Assembly (NCBI GenBank): GCA_028583685.1
Contig: JAMXIF010000058.1
Span: forward strand, 12,520,165-12,584,164
Reading direction: 5' to 3'
From: Petaurus breviceps papuanus
Taxonomy: Eukaryota; Chordata; Mammalia; Diprotodontia; Petauridae
Length of the DNA stretch: 64,000 nucleotides
This document shows, piece after piece, positions 46,263 to 58,255 of the stretch. Under the pieces are notes generated by a model. The model was not told the origin of the DNA. It was given only the letters and a program-made list of their open reading frames with translations, and ran no database searches. Within the stretch, counting starts at the first letter, position 1; the number at the start of each line of letters is the position of its first letter. The position numbers were made by a program, and so were the translations under genes.

Positions 46263-47609
46263 ATAGAAAATTTGACATTCAGATACAAGAAGCATGAGAA
46301 GGTAAACAGGGAAAAGAAATCATAAGGAACTTATCAAAGTTGAACTATTAACATTCCTACATGCAAAAATGATCATTGTAACTGATGAAACTTTTCTCAG
46401 TATGAAAACAGTTGAAGGGAATAGAAATATATGTCTATATCGGAGGGTATACTGGCGTATGAATACATATGTGAATGTGTGTATATATGTTTACAGGGAG
46501 ACATAGATAGAGGGCACAGGACCAATTTAATAGGAAGGGATAATACTTAAAAGGTGAAATAAAGAGGTGAGAGAGGAATATAATGAGAGGAGATGGAGAG
46601 AGACAGAAAGGCGTAAACTATCTCTTGTAGAAGAGGCAAGGGAAAATGATTACAATGGAGGGGAAGAATAGGAAGGCAAAAGGGAATGGGTCAACCTTAT
46701 TCTCATTGAATTTGGCTCAGGGAGGGAATGAAATACACACTAAATAGGGTATCTCACCCTATGGGAGAGTAGGGGGGAAGGGAATGAGAGGGGGGATGAT
46801 GGAAGGGAGGGCAGGCTGGGGGGAGGGAAGTTGGAAGCACCCACTTTTGAAAAGGGACAGAATCAAAGTAGAGAATAGAACAAGTGGGAGGTGGGATAGG
46901 AGATAGGGAAATATAGTCATTTACAATATATCTGCTATGTCAATGTTTTGCATTAGCTATACATGTACAACCTATGCTTAACTACTTATTTTCCCAGTAA
47001 GGGTGGGTGACAAGAGAGGAAGGGAATGAATATGAAATTCAAAGTTTTAAAATCAAATGTTTAAATATATATATATATATATACATATATATACTATTAT
47101 TAATACTATTTTACATGTAATTGGGAAGTAAGATATACAGGCACTGGGGCATAGAGATCCACCATGCCCTACTGGAAAAGTTGAAGGGGGTATGGGAGAA
47201 GATATGGGAGAGAGCAGATTGGAGGAGGGGATATCCTGTGGGACTGCTATTTGGGGACAGTGGGTAGGGGAAAACTGGGGAGAAAATGTGTAACTCAAAA
47301 TCTGGTGGAAATGAATCATGTAAATCAGAAGTTAATAAAGCATTTGAAAAAAAAAGAGAGAGAGAGAGAGAGAGAAAATATATAGCATTTAAATTTATTT
47401 CCCAAACCTAAAGTGCAATGTGGAAAACAAATGGTCACCTGAGATAATAAGAAGTTAAAGACCCTTTCTCTACTTCTTGGAACTGGTCATTTGGGATCAC
47501 TGATTTTCTTAACAGTTTAGGTGTATAATGTATTAATACCCCAACTTTCTCCTCAACAACACCTTCAATCTCACCTCTAACTGCTTCTTACAACACCATT
47601 TCCTCCCTC

Positions 47610-47795
47610 CTGCATCTCTCTCTCTCTCTCTCTCTTCTCTGTCTTTTTCTCTCTGTCTCTCACTCTCACTCTGTCTCTCTCACTCGCTTGCTCTGTCTCT
47701 CTCACTCTCTGTTTCTTTCTCGCTTGCTTGCTCTGTCTCTCTCACTTTCTGTCTCTCTCTCGCTCTCTCTGACTCTTGCTCTCACTCATCTCGAG
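47610..47795. repeat. CT-rich low-complexity tract
   Basis: About 185 bases of imperfect TCTC with recurring 'tctgtctctctcactc' and 'gcttgctctgtctctctcac' units. It is a polypyrimidine tract on the sense strand, without a good splice acceptor. Confidence 0.9.
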
Positions 47796-47929
47796 TCTGT
47801 GCTTCTCTGCTGACTTCTACCTCAGCACACATGAGGGTTGAGAGGTAGTAAGTAGCGCAGTCAGCACTCAAACTTACGTCACTTCAGTCCCAGTCCAGGG
47901 TGCTCTTCAATGTACTGCATGACTTCCCC

Positions 47930-48012
47930 TTATCTGTATACATATGATGTCTTCCCAATCATATTGTAAACTCTGTTAGGGTAAGGACTGCATCATTTGT
48001 CACCTGTGTTAA
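47930..48012 (+). repeat. L2 3' end (5' of SINE)
   Basis: caatcatattgtaaactctg then aaggactgcatcatttgt. The L2 tail resumes at 48263 after a SINE. Confidence 0.6.
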
Positions 48013-48262
48013 TAACCATTGTTATTGTTTTGTCATATCCAACTCTTTATGAGTCCATTTGGGATTTTCTTGATAAAGATTCTGGAGTGGTTTGCCATTT
48101 CCTTCTCCAGTTAATTTTACAGATGAAGAAGCTGAAGCAAACAGGGTTAAAGTGACCTTCCCAGGGTCACACAGCTAGTAAGTGTCTTAGGCTGCGTTTG
48201 AACTCAAGTCTTTCTAACTCCAGGCTTGACACTCTATCCATTGCACCACCTAACTGTCTGCC
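48013..48262 (-). repeat. tRNA-RTE-type SINE, near full length
   Basis: The + strand shows ttgttttgtcatatccaact, gagtccatttgggattttct, tggtttgccatttccttctc, ggtcacacagctagtaagtg and ccattgcaccacctaactg. It is the best-preserved member of this type here. Confidence 0.88.
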
Positions 48263-48689
48263 TTACACGTAGAATAAGTGTTTATTGATAAGTGTTTATT
48301 GAATTGAGTTGTGGATAGAACAGATTTGCTTCTCCCATGGAAAGTGAGAGATTAGTTGTGGATTGATTGATTGTGTATGTGACAGAGTGAGGAAGACAGG
48401 ATCTTTTAAAAGAGCCAGAATAGTAATTTCAATTATTTCTCTAGTTCTCTGAATAATTCTCTCAATCTCTTAAGTATCCTTTAGATAGAATATGCTTTTT
48501 CACAGCATATCTGACTAAAAATTAACATATCAAGAATGATGTGGACGTCACCATTGCCTTGCTGATGGACTTAACTTAGAAACAAGAAACAGGCCTTTTA
48601 AGACACTTCCCATTACTTGTAGCCTGTAGTAAATGGATCATTTATTAACTATCAGTACAGTCTAATCTTGCACTGTCCTCACTCTTTTC

Positions 48690-48955
48690 TTTGAAAAGGA
48701 TATAAATTCCAGCATGCCATTCTTCTTCCTCAAACATATGGCTCAAAATGCTCTCAGGCCCTCTTAATTCTAGTACCTTCTCTTAATTATTCTCTGTTCT
48801 GTATATAGTCTGTTTATACATATTTGTTTTTTGTCTCCCTCGTTAGATTGTAAGCTTCCTGAGAGCAGGGACTATCTTTTGCCTCTTTTTGTGTGCCCAG
48901 CACTTAGCACAGAGCCTGGCTCTTGATAAATATTTATTGCCTAACTGACTAACCA
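48690..48955 (+). repeat. L2 3' end
   Basis: cgttagattgtaagcttcct, gagagcagggactatctttt, gcacttagcacagagcctgg and ataaatatttattgcctaac. Confidence 0.88.
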
Positions 48956-49285
48956 TTAGCTCAGAAGTTCACTATGGACAGGAACTATGCCCATGGTTCT
49001 TCTTTTAGCACTGTATGTTAAAGATGATTTATTTGAAATGAAGAGAAGCCTGGGTACCTACACACTGTATGTAATCAACTCCTTTAGATGGTACTTTGGA
49101 GTTGTTTTGGTACATGCTCAGGTTTTAGTTGAGAATGGCCAACTGTGGTGACATTCCCACTAGACACTTTGCAGCCCTGTCATTTAAACTAATAAGTGGG
49201 CCCAGAGCAGCTTACAAATTGTCACTCTCTGGGGAAACACAAAGTTGCTGATCCCTTTGAATATTTTGGTTGAAAATACAAGGTG

Positions 49286-49441
49286 TGGGGCAGCTAGGTG
49301 GTGCAGTGAATAGAGCACCGGCCCTAGAGTCAGGAGGACCTGAGTTCAAATCCAGCCTCAGACACTTAACACAAAAACTAGCCTGTGACTTTGGACAAGT
49401 CACTTAATCCCAATTGCCCACCAAAAAACAACAACACGAAA
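49286..49441 (+). repeat. WSINE1-like SINE
   Basis: ggggcagctaggtggtgcag, gaataga gcaccggccct, ggacctgagttcaaatccag and an AAC-rich tail. Perfect 14-bp duplication gaaaatacaaggtg (49272-49285 and 49442-49455). Confidence 0.96.
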
Positions 49442-52400
49442 GAAAATACAAGGTGAAGTATTTTTCTAGAAATGTGCTTCTTTTCTGTTGCCTCTTTCCA
49501 GGGAGGTAGACATACACAAGCACCATGGGCTGTTTCTGGCTCGTCCTGCCCCCTGCTGCCCTGCGGAGGGCAGTGCGAGCCCTTCCGCGAGCCTGTCTCC
49601 CAGTGACCTTCTCAGCTTGAAGACAGCTTGGCTTTGCTAAAAAGCAGCTCATGTGACTGCAGTAATCCGCAGCCAGTAAACAGCTGGGCAGGATGGTTGG
49701 GAGAGGAATTGGCCTATTTTTCCCCTGTACTGCAGACTCTTAAGAGCATGAGAACCTGAGATATGAGGTATCAGCGTGGACAGCAGCATCAGCTACTTCT
49801 CAAGCCTCTCCTCCTATAAACCCAACTCCTTGAATGTTCACAGTTTGACTCCCCCAAATGCATATTCCTCTTATCTAGCCATGGGCTGTTTCAGGTGCTC
49901 TGGCAGGTTTTATAATGGCACCAAGGAGGATCGAATATCCTGGGACCCAATGTGTCTTTAGGCTGGGTGGAGCCATTGCCATTGGGAGAGTTTCAATTTT
50001 CACACTGTAACATACACACTGCTGTGAAATGGGGAAAACATGGGTCAGTTCCAAGATGCTTTCCAACTCCAGTGCACCCAGAAGATTACACTCTTCTCCG
50101 TTCTTAGTATATTTTAACCTTAGTCCCTTTCTTGGGGGAGGGAGGTGGTAATTCTCATTTCCTCTAACCTATCCCTACCCCCTTCACAATGACCTCCTAT
50201 AGCTTCTACTTATCCTCTGTTATCCTGCTTCAGAATAGCTCTCCGAAGGACATGGCTGTTTCCCTGAATCTGTTCTCCCCTCCCCCTCCTCCAGGGAGAT
50301 GAGCCGATAGCACTAGTTTGAAGCATAGTACAGAATGTTTTAGCCCTGCTCTCCGTACGGCTCTTTGCCATACTTGCCTGGTTTTGTAACATCTTTTGTT
50401 CTACCCTCCCTCGTCATCCCCCCTTCATCCGGTCCTTGGTGTCAGTTCTGAAGAACTGGGGACACCCTTGATGAACTCATTTAGTTATTCCCTACTTTTC
50501 ATGCTTGCACACTGTAGGTCGTCATTAAAGGAAAACAGCATCTCAGATACTGCTAATAGCAGGGTCCAGTTTGTGGGCTATTCACACAGAAAGGAGGGAG
50601 AATTAATCTTCAGAAAGAGCCACCGAAGCTTGTTTGTGAAACATTCTTGGGGCCGCATTCCTTGTGTCTAGAGTTACCAGTACTTTCCCTTCATTCACCA
50701 GACACAACCCACAATTCCAGTGGTTTACAAGGTGTAATGACTCTTCACAGTTGGTGCTTTTCCTCTCAGGTGAGGTTAACTCCAGGCAGAGGGGTTAGAA
50801 TGGCAGCCCTTAGCATGACCTAGGCAAAAGCTATACTCCCTTTCCTGGATACCTTCTGCCTAGTATTGAAGGTATCACTTATAGTGCTCTCTCTCTGTCT
50901 CTGGCTCTAATTCCCTCCCTCCTTCTCTCCCTCCCTCCATGCTAAGTCTGCATTCATCATTGCCTTTGGAAATCTAGCAAATTTTCAGTCAGTCATCCCT
51001 TTTGGCAATTCTGATCCAGTTTGTGATATCAGGGAATGCTGGGCCAGTGAAATAAGGGATTCATTATGTATATACTTGAAAAAACTACAGGGGACATAAC
51101 ACAAAATGGTATGAATGAACTTATGACAACTATGTAAAAATATACACACACACACATTAACAATGATCAGAAAATAATTGAGAGATGTCCATAAAATTCA
51201 GCATTCTCTTTTTGTGCCAAGTTATTCATAACCATAATAAAATAATTAAAACAATGGGATGGGCACAAAGGCCCAAGATGCTGAAATGATAGCATGTCTG
51301 TATGTTGCCTTCTATTGTGAGCACAGTTTTTGCTTGGGTATGTGTTCTCTTAGACTAATATGTCACCATTGTTAAGTTTTTATCAGGTTCCTGTTGTTCT
51401 GGGTGTCAGGAAAGATACAGAGTTTCTTCATGGAGCTCACAACCATCCTGAAGGCTAAATGTCACAAGTGCAGTGGCCAGTATGTGTTTTTAGGACTTAA
51501 ACATTAGTTGCCTACATCAAAGAAAGCTTCAGAGAGTAATAGTGAGTATTTGCATGTGTGAGTTTCCAGGAGCCCATGTTTTATCAGGCCCTTATCCAGT
51601 CAGTCCTTTACTGAATGTGTCAGACATTCTCTCTCTGCTTTAGAATAAGGAGCCAGGCTCTTGCCTGTAAAGAGACTTTGTGCCCAGACTGTCTATGCCT
51701 AGCAGGAATCAGATGTAAGGTCAGGGAAAGAATACCACAGAGGGAGTCAGACAAGCCGAGTTAGATCTGTTTTTACAAAGGAGAGATTCCCCAGAAGTTT
51801 CTACCACTTAACCATCATTCTCCAGGCAAAAAAAAATCACCCTCATATTTTCATGGCTTAGTTAAATATTTCATGTCACTGCCTAATCCCTTCAAGTCCG
51901 TAGGTCTTTCTGATGCTCTGGATTTAATGGTTTGGATTTACTTTGACCTTTGTAAAATTATAACTCTGAAAGTTAGTGAAAGGAGATCTTTTTGTTTCTG
52001 TAATTTTAGGTAGCATTTTGCAAGAAATTTTTAGGTGCCCCACCAACACCAGAGCTACATGTGACTGACTTTCATGAAAATTATCACTACTAAGAAAATG
52101 GGAGAGCTTCCAACACAGCCATTGAAATTTATATGTAAATTTATATTTATGCATAAAAACAACTCCCATCCTCTGAGCTTCCTGACAAATAGTTTGCAGG
52201 GGATAGATTTTATTTGTTTGTTTATGCTTTCTTTAGAATTTTGGTGAAATGGCAATGCACTGTTACAACTCCTAATGCTTTGCACACCCCCAGTAAGGTA
52301 ATATTGGCCCCTGATTCTCAGGTTACCATAGCAAATACAGCATTTCATTTCTCACATTTGTTTAATAAGAAGCAAATGTGCAAAACTGAAGGGCAGCAGC

Positions 52401-54200
52401 CTGGCGAGAGCAGTTATCTGAAAAGGATGAATGGTCTTCCTTTTTGTGTGATGTGTTCTCTTCACCCACCCCCTGCCTCTAGCTGGATATCAAATGAAGG
52501 TGTGGTTGTGGTTGGAGTCTGTAAAGTGAATGTCTAAGTGGCACCTGCTTCATTCAACAGGTCTGCTTCCCAGGTGCCCTCCCACTCCACATCTGCTCCC
52601 GACAAAGCCTCTTTTCTCCTCCCGTTGGCTCATAGAGAGTGCAAAGGCCTGAAAAGAGGCAAGCCAGATTCAGAATTCTGCTTTGCTAGCAGAATCTCCA
52701 GTGACATTCTGATTATCCCCCAAATATTCATTATTAGTGAGGCCTCAACTGAAAGTTTGCACGGAAGGGTTGAAGGGGGAGGGTAGGGGAAGCATCCTTT
52801 CAGTTGTAAAGTGAGCAAATGCATCTAGGATTCATTGAAGGGTCTTAAATATGGAAGCTCAGACACATCTCTGAACTTGACTACAAAGGCTATGCTATCA
52901 GATTGGCTGGTAAAGCGGCATCCAATCGGTTTTTTTTTTCTGGGTAAGCCCAACCTTGTACTCTGAAGTGCTAGTAAACCAGAAGGAATGCTTAGTAAAG
53001 CTGGACAGCTTTCAAATGCAGATAGATTTCCTCATTTGTTCTTGGTTGGGGTTTTTTTTTCCCCTTTAAAAAAAAAAATGGGGGTGGGGGAGGGGTAGCA
53101 AAGGAAAGAACCTGTTTCTCTTTGACTTGTCAGCCATGAATGTTGCTCTGGATGTTAACAGAAATATATCCATTGTGGAATGAGAAAGGGAAATGCTGGG
53201 GAAACATATTTTAGATGAACACCAAAAGTATCCAGTTACAGATTGAGTTTCCATCCAAACAATGGCAGCTCTCATGGTCTTACGCCATGTGTGTTGTGAG
53301 ACATATGTACATATATGACATTAGATTGAGTATACTTGAAACTTTGAAAGGACTTTGAGGGTTTGGTGGGCCTGAACCCCTCTCAAAGCTTCGTTTTTAA
53401 TCACTGGTGAAGGAGAAAAGGAAATTCAAGCAGGTCCTGTGTTTGGTCACCTCCCTTCAGCTGTGATCTCTTCCTAGACCATCTGCCTTCCCCCCTCCAT
53501 ACCTCCTGAACTAGTGAATTGCATCTAATGGGGACAGTGACCTCAGTTTTTTAGGAACATTGGGTTTCAGCTGTCCTACCCCCATTGCCTCCCTTTCTTT
53601 CCTTGAGCCATCTGGCCTTGTTGCTTGACTGGGGCCTCTCTTTCCCAGAAAAGAGAGACTGTTGATGACAAATCATGTTAAAATTGTGCCACCACTTGCA
53701 AAATTCTGTATTTGAGTGTTTATAGAAAGTGCAGTATTTGTACAACATGTAAAAGTGGGTGAGACACTAACAGAGGCCATACCCAAGCTGAAGCCCTTAA
53801 AAGCAGTGCCCCAATCCAAAGTTCACCCCTATTCCACCCATTTACTTATATTTTTCTGTGCCACATGGGAATTTCCAAAAATTCAAAATTCCCGATTTTA
53901 TTAGGCAGGGCTTTTATATTCCCAGCTCCTCTTGTGTGATCAAGAGCGAGTATTTAACCTTGTTTATTTGTCCTTCTATACAGTAGCCCTATCAGCTGAT
54001 GTATTAAAAATAATGACAGTGAGCTACTTTAAATTCCTACAAGTACAACCATATGGAAATAATCACAGAAGCTCAAATTAATATAATGCCTTTCTTCCAG
54101 TATGCTTAAGTCACATTCTCACAACAGCTGTGAGAATAGTAACTTATCCTGCCTGCTTTTAAGAGTGGGTAAATCATGAATTTCATAGAGCCTTAGTCAA
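49442..54200. other. Repeat-poor intronic stretch
   Basis: I recognise no SINE or LINE over most of this 4.7 kb, apart from a short CA repeat (about 51148-51162) and CT-rich runs (about 50885-50938). A GC-rich patch with several CpG lies at about 49535-49600. No exon-like frame is evident. Conserved noncoding sequence is possible but cannot be judged without an alignment. Confidence 0.5.
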
Positions 54201-54204
54201 CTCT

Positions 54205-54725
54205 TAGCCAGTCAGTCAATTTATTAACCACCTACTTTGTGCCCTGGACTGAGGATATGAAGACAAAAGTGAAACATGCCCTGCCCTCAAAAAGCTTAGA
54301 TTTTATTAGGGGAAGAATATATTTGTAAGTCGGAACACCACCTATGCAAAATGAATACCCGCTTAGTTAGGAGAGGGAGAGCTCTACCAGCTGATTCCAA
54401 GTGGTAGAAGTGAGGAAGGAGAGCCTGTACAAAGGATACCAGAAATGGAGGACCAGTGTGATGAGGGAGATGAGAGGGAGGAAGAGGAGCCAGGTGAAAT
54501 ATCAGACAGAGGAGTTTCTTTAGTCTCAGAGAAAATAAGTATATTGAGTAGGGAATGTCATGGTTAGACTTTAAGAAATCCTTTAGTGTTTAGCGGATGG
54601 TTGGGAGTCCTTTGCAGTAATGCAGGTGAGAAGCAATAAGGGTCTGAATTAGGGTGGTGGCTGTGTGAGAAGGCGAAAGATGGGGAGGGAGAAATAATAA
54701 GATACCTATTATCTGCTTTGTGGCT
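54205..54725 (-). repeat. L2 LINE, minus orientation
   Basis: cagtcagtcaatttattaac, ctactttgtgccctggactg, cctgccctcaaaaagcttag, then agggtctgaattagggtggt from ORF2 remnants. Confidence 0.75.
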
Positions 54726-54959
54726 TATCTTCAGCACATCTCCATCACTTCCCCCGCCCAGCTGGTGTGGACTACATGCCAGTTTCATATTAGCTTAAGT
54801 AAAACATAAGTAAAGCATAGAGAATAGGGGTACAACTTAAGTTGTAACTTAAGACTGTGCCCCTTGTCAGTTCCAAATTACAACCAAGGATAAATGAGAA
54901 AGAGTTGATTTTTAGGAAAACAAATAGTTACAGAGACAGGACCTGTGATTTCACTTATG

Positions 54960-55135
54960 TAGGGAACTCCAAGATGAGGAAACTCCCTCTATGTAAGCAT
55001 TTTCTTTGTTGCCTAGATCAGTGAGAGGTTAAATGACTTGCCGTGGGTCAGCTTTCATTCTGTATCACAGGTAGGACCTGAACACAGGTCTTCTTGGTGT
55101 TGAGGCTGACTCTATATCTGCCACATTATACCTAC
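54960..55135 (-). repeat. MIR-like fragment
   Basis: aggttaaatgacttgccgtg, gtaggacctgaacacaggtc, ttcttggtgttgaggctgac. Confidence 0.6.
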
Positions 55136-55969
55136 TTGAAACATAAGAAGAAGGCAAATATACTATTAAAAATAGAATCATTAATTCTAAAACATTTTAT
55201 TAGATTATATGTGGTATTTTTGAATTCTATATACTTTCATTAACACAGATTAGTAAATGCTGACTACATAAGGCATTTTGTTATACATGTTCACACTGTT
55301 AGACTTTGGGGTGTTGGGAGATCTACCACAGAGAAGATTTTAAAAGCCTTACAAAGATGGATATCAAAGATTGCTTTAATCCTGTGAATTGGATATGATT
55401 CTTGAGGGAACAGGGTTCTCCTGCCGCCTTTCCCACATGACTTAGCAAATCCAACTAGCTTCCCTAGCTGTTTGCAGGCTGCCATCCAGCTAACAAGTAG
55501 TGTTTTCCCCCATCTTTGGATCAGGAATTTTTTAAGACTTGTATTTTCATTGTCTGGCTTCTTTGTGGCAGATAATACAGCTCACAGGTGGAGTATAACT
55601 GAGAATATCACTGGTGAATTAGTTCTTGTGAGGCAGAAGGGCAAAATGATGTGTTTCATTCTCATTGCCTGTGCTGGGATGGTTTTCTCTCTCTTCTCAT
55701 CATGTATTTGGGGAGTATTAGAATTCTGAACTTATCACCTTGGACATGGTTAAGATAAGCAGGATATTGTTTAATCTGTGGCCAAAACTATAATCACGCA
55801 TTTTATCAACATAATCAATAGCTGGTGCTACCTAGAAACTATAGCACTTAATAAACACTTTGATTCTTTAATGCCTAAAGACCATACAGTGGGCTCATTT
55901 ACTTCATCAGTTGAGGTAAACATTGCTCTACCAGTAACTGAATCCTGAACTAATATTTAAATGTTATCT

Positions 55970-56745
55970 TATTTTTATTGATTCATTTTAATTTTTATAC
56001 TGAGTTCACTTTCAAATATAGTGCTTCCCTCTACCCAAGGAGCTACTCCTTTCAAAAAAGATTTTAAAAGGGGGGGAAAATGACTAGGCATTGACTGAGG
56101 CAATAAAAGAAGGAAAAGGTACATTTCCTAAACTCTTTTCTGGGACCAAGTTTAATCATCATTATTCAAGAGGTGGGTTTTTCCCTCTTCTTCGTGTTCT
56201 TTCCATTCACATTGTAATAGTCATTATGTCATCCTCTGCTTTCTGCATGCTTCACTTTGTATTGTTCATTCAGGTGTTTCCATGCTTCTCTGGTCTCTCC
56301 ATAATCTTAGTTTCATGTAGCATAATAAGATTCCATTCATGAACCACTGTTCATTTAGCCATCCCTCCATCAGTGGGTGCCTACTTCTTTGCTACCATAA
56401 AAGGTGTTGTTGTGAATATTTGGGGATCTGTGGGATCTTTTCTCTTTCTTGGTATTTGCCCAGCAACAGAATCACTGGGTCAGAAGATATGTGCATTTAC
56501 ATCACTTTTTTTTAGCATAATATCAAATTATTTTCCATAAGGGTTGGACCAATCACAATTTATTAACACACCTGTCTTCTGGCAGCATCTCCAACATCAG
56601 CTGTTTCCATTTTTCTCATATTTACCAAGTGTGAAATGTGTGATATAAAACCTGAAACTTGTTTTGATTTTTCACTTATCTTATTACTAGTAATTTGGAA
56701 TAGTCTTTTATATGGCTTTAAATAATTTGTAATTCTTTTATTGAG
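55970..56745 (-). repeat. L1 fragment, minus orientation (3' part)
   Basis: Antisense L1 ORF2/3' text: attcatgaaccactgttcat, atccctccatcagtgggtgc, acagaatcactgggtcagaa, attttccataagggttggac and gcatctccaacatcagctgt. It is strongly reminiscent of the antisense 3' half of L1 in other mammals. Confidence 0.7.
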
Positions 56746-56925
56746 AAAGGAAGGGAATGTATAGTCAAAAAAGTACTGAATTTGGAGTCCACATATTCAA
56801 GTCCTGTTTTTAAATCCTTACTGTCACTTAGTGCCTGTGTGATGTTGGACAAGTACCAACCTTTCTGGGCCTCAGTTTCCTCTTAAGCAAACTGAGAACG
56901 TCAGATTAAATCAGCGATTCTTAAC

Positions 56926-57340
56926 CATTTTTTGTGTCTTATAACCCTTTGACAGTCTAGTGAAGTATGGACCCCTTCCCTTCTTAGAATAATGAGGTGT
57001 TTTTTTAAACTTTCTGACTGAAAGAGATACTAAAGGGGGCAGCTAGGTGGTGCAGTAAGTAAAGTGCTGTCCCAGAGTCAGGAGGACCCGAGTTTGGTTC
57101 AGGCCTCAGACACTTAACACCCACACAAAAAAACTAGCCGTGTAACCTTGGGCAAGTCACTGAACCCCAATTGCCCTCCAAAAGGCCAAAAAAAAAAAAG
57201 AGAGAGAGATACTAAATTATAGTTTGAGGTTAGTGAAAATACAGACATAATTTTTTTCTCATCAAAGATCACAGACCCCCAGAAATCTATTCACTGTTCC
57301 CTGGAGGGTACATGGCCACCAAGTTAAGAATGCCTGGGGT
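56926..57340. mobile_element. hAT-like nonautonomous element inside the CORE-SINE
   Basis: Inner ends are loosely inverted (cgattcttaaccatttttt versus caagttaagaatgcc). The text cttataaccctttgacag and gatcacagacccccag resembles MER5/Charlie-type short elements. No clear 8-bp duplication is visible. It is interrupted by the SINE at 57035-57204. Confidence 0.5.
57035..57204 (+). repeat. SINE, mosaic of the two subfamilies
   Basis: Head gggggcagctaggtggtgcag is WSINE1-like. It is followed by taagtaaagtgctg and later cacccacacaaaaaaactag and ccgtgtaacc, as in the 32340 copy. Perfect 12-bp duplication agagatactaaa (57023-57034 and 57205-57216). Confidence 0.93.
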
Positions 57341-57641
57341 AGATGATCTACAAAGTCCATTCCAACTCTAAATCTTTGATCATTATTACCATCCTCTAAA
57401 AGTAAACCAATTCAGACTCTGCTGGAATAGGTGAGACATTCCATTCAAGAGCTTGCCATTGAAAAACTTTTTGTCTCAGAATCACCCCTGTTCAAGTGAA
57501 AGAAGAGACTTTGTGATTTTTTTCCAGTTATGGTGAAGTAAATAAGAGTAAGTCTACAGCTTTTCCTAGAGATCCAGCATTTTGAAATTAAAGTACAAAG
57601 ATCCCAGTATCTGCTTCCCAGAATACAGGGAGACAAAGATT

Positions 57642-57665
57642 GGGGGTGGGAGGGTGGGGAGGGGG
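57642..57665 (+). other. Candidate G-quadruplex tract
   Basis: Five G runs of 3-5 with one-base loops on the sense strand of the NRF1 intron. This is a strong motif match; folding is untested. Confidence 0.6.
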
Positions 57666-58114
57666 AGATCAACTTCTACCTAAGCAACAGCAGTAATGGA
57701 GTTTATATATTTGGGGTATACTTCACCATTCAATAAAGGAATTTTATACCAGGACACCCTAACAGACTCCTTTTTTTTTTAAATGATAAAGAACAAAGTC
57801 AAGGTTATTTAGAGACTGTAGTAATGAGGATAAAAGCAGAGATTACAATTTAGTAAAAGACTGACAAAATTTATGGTATGTGCAACTTTATAGTAGGAAT
57901 ACATAAGCCTGTCATGTCCAGGGCCAAGAAAATATACACGAGGACTCAGCCTCCCACAGATTCTAGTAATACTCTTGATAGGTCACTTCAGGACCTTTAA
58001 AAGTTAAAGAGGCCCTAATTTTAACCTATTTAACAGACACAAATGACCCTTTCCTTCTATTCCGCCATTCACTTAGGGTATTACTGAAGATTTGGGACTT
58101 CTTTTAAAATTCAT

Positions 58115-58255
58115 CTAGTCCACTCCCTTCCTTCTGCAAATGAGGAACTGAGTTCTGGAGAGTTCAGGTGACCTGCCCAAAGTCACTCAAGAAATGGTGG
58201 CAAGGCCAGAAATAGAACCAAACCTTTTTACTACTTAGACTGCCTCTCCTGTGAT
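58115..58255 (-). repeat. MIR-like fragment
   Basis: ttctgcaaatgaggaactga, ggtgacctgcccaaagtcac, ccagaaatagaaccaaacc. Confidence 0.7.

Larger units (their letters stand above)
44517..47374 (+). mobile_element. Complete-looking HAL1 (half-L1) retrotransposon
   Basis: The 2.86-kb element has a perfect 12-bp target duplication, aaaatatatagc (44505-44516 and 47375-47386). Parts in order are a 5' UTR (44517-45242) with an early caagatggcgg at 44539-44549, a YY1-type site like those at L1 5' ends; one intact ORF1 (45243-46262); and 1.1 kb of noncoding 3' sequence. The 3' part has a G-rich purine tract (about 46756-46850), a TA repeat (47066-47085), AATAAA at 47334-47339 and an A tail that became (GA)n. 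There is no endonuclease/reverse-transcriptase ORF2, the defining trait of HAL1, so mobilisation would have needed a partner L1. It is inserted in the sense orientation of NRF1. Confidence 0.85.
56756..57382 (+). repeat. CORE-SINE (THER1-like), split by nested elements
   Basis: The 5' part (56756-56925) includes tgggcctcagtttcctctta. The 3' end (about 57340-57382) reads gtagatgatctacaaagtcc then attccaactctaaatctttg. A hAT-like element and, inside that, a SINE separate the two. Confidence 0.75.

Noticed and set aside
47610-47795. Long polypyrimidine tract as a splice acceptor for a hidden NRF1 exon
   Set aside because: No exon-like conserved coding sequence follows, and no NRF1 C-terminal residues can be read downstream.
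49404-49652. 82-codon minus frame with an Arg-rich stretch
   Set aside because: It spans a SINE tail and a GC-rich patch; the arginines come from composition.
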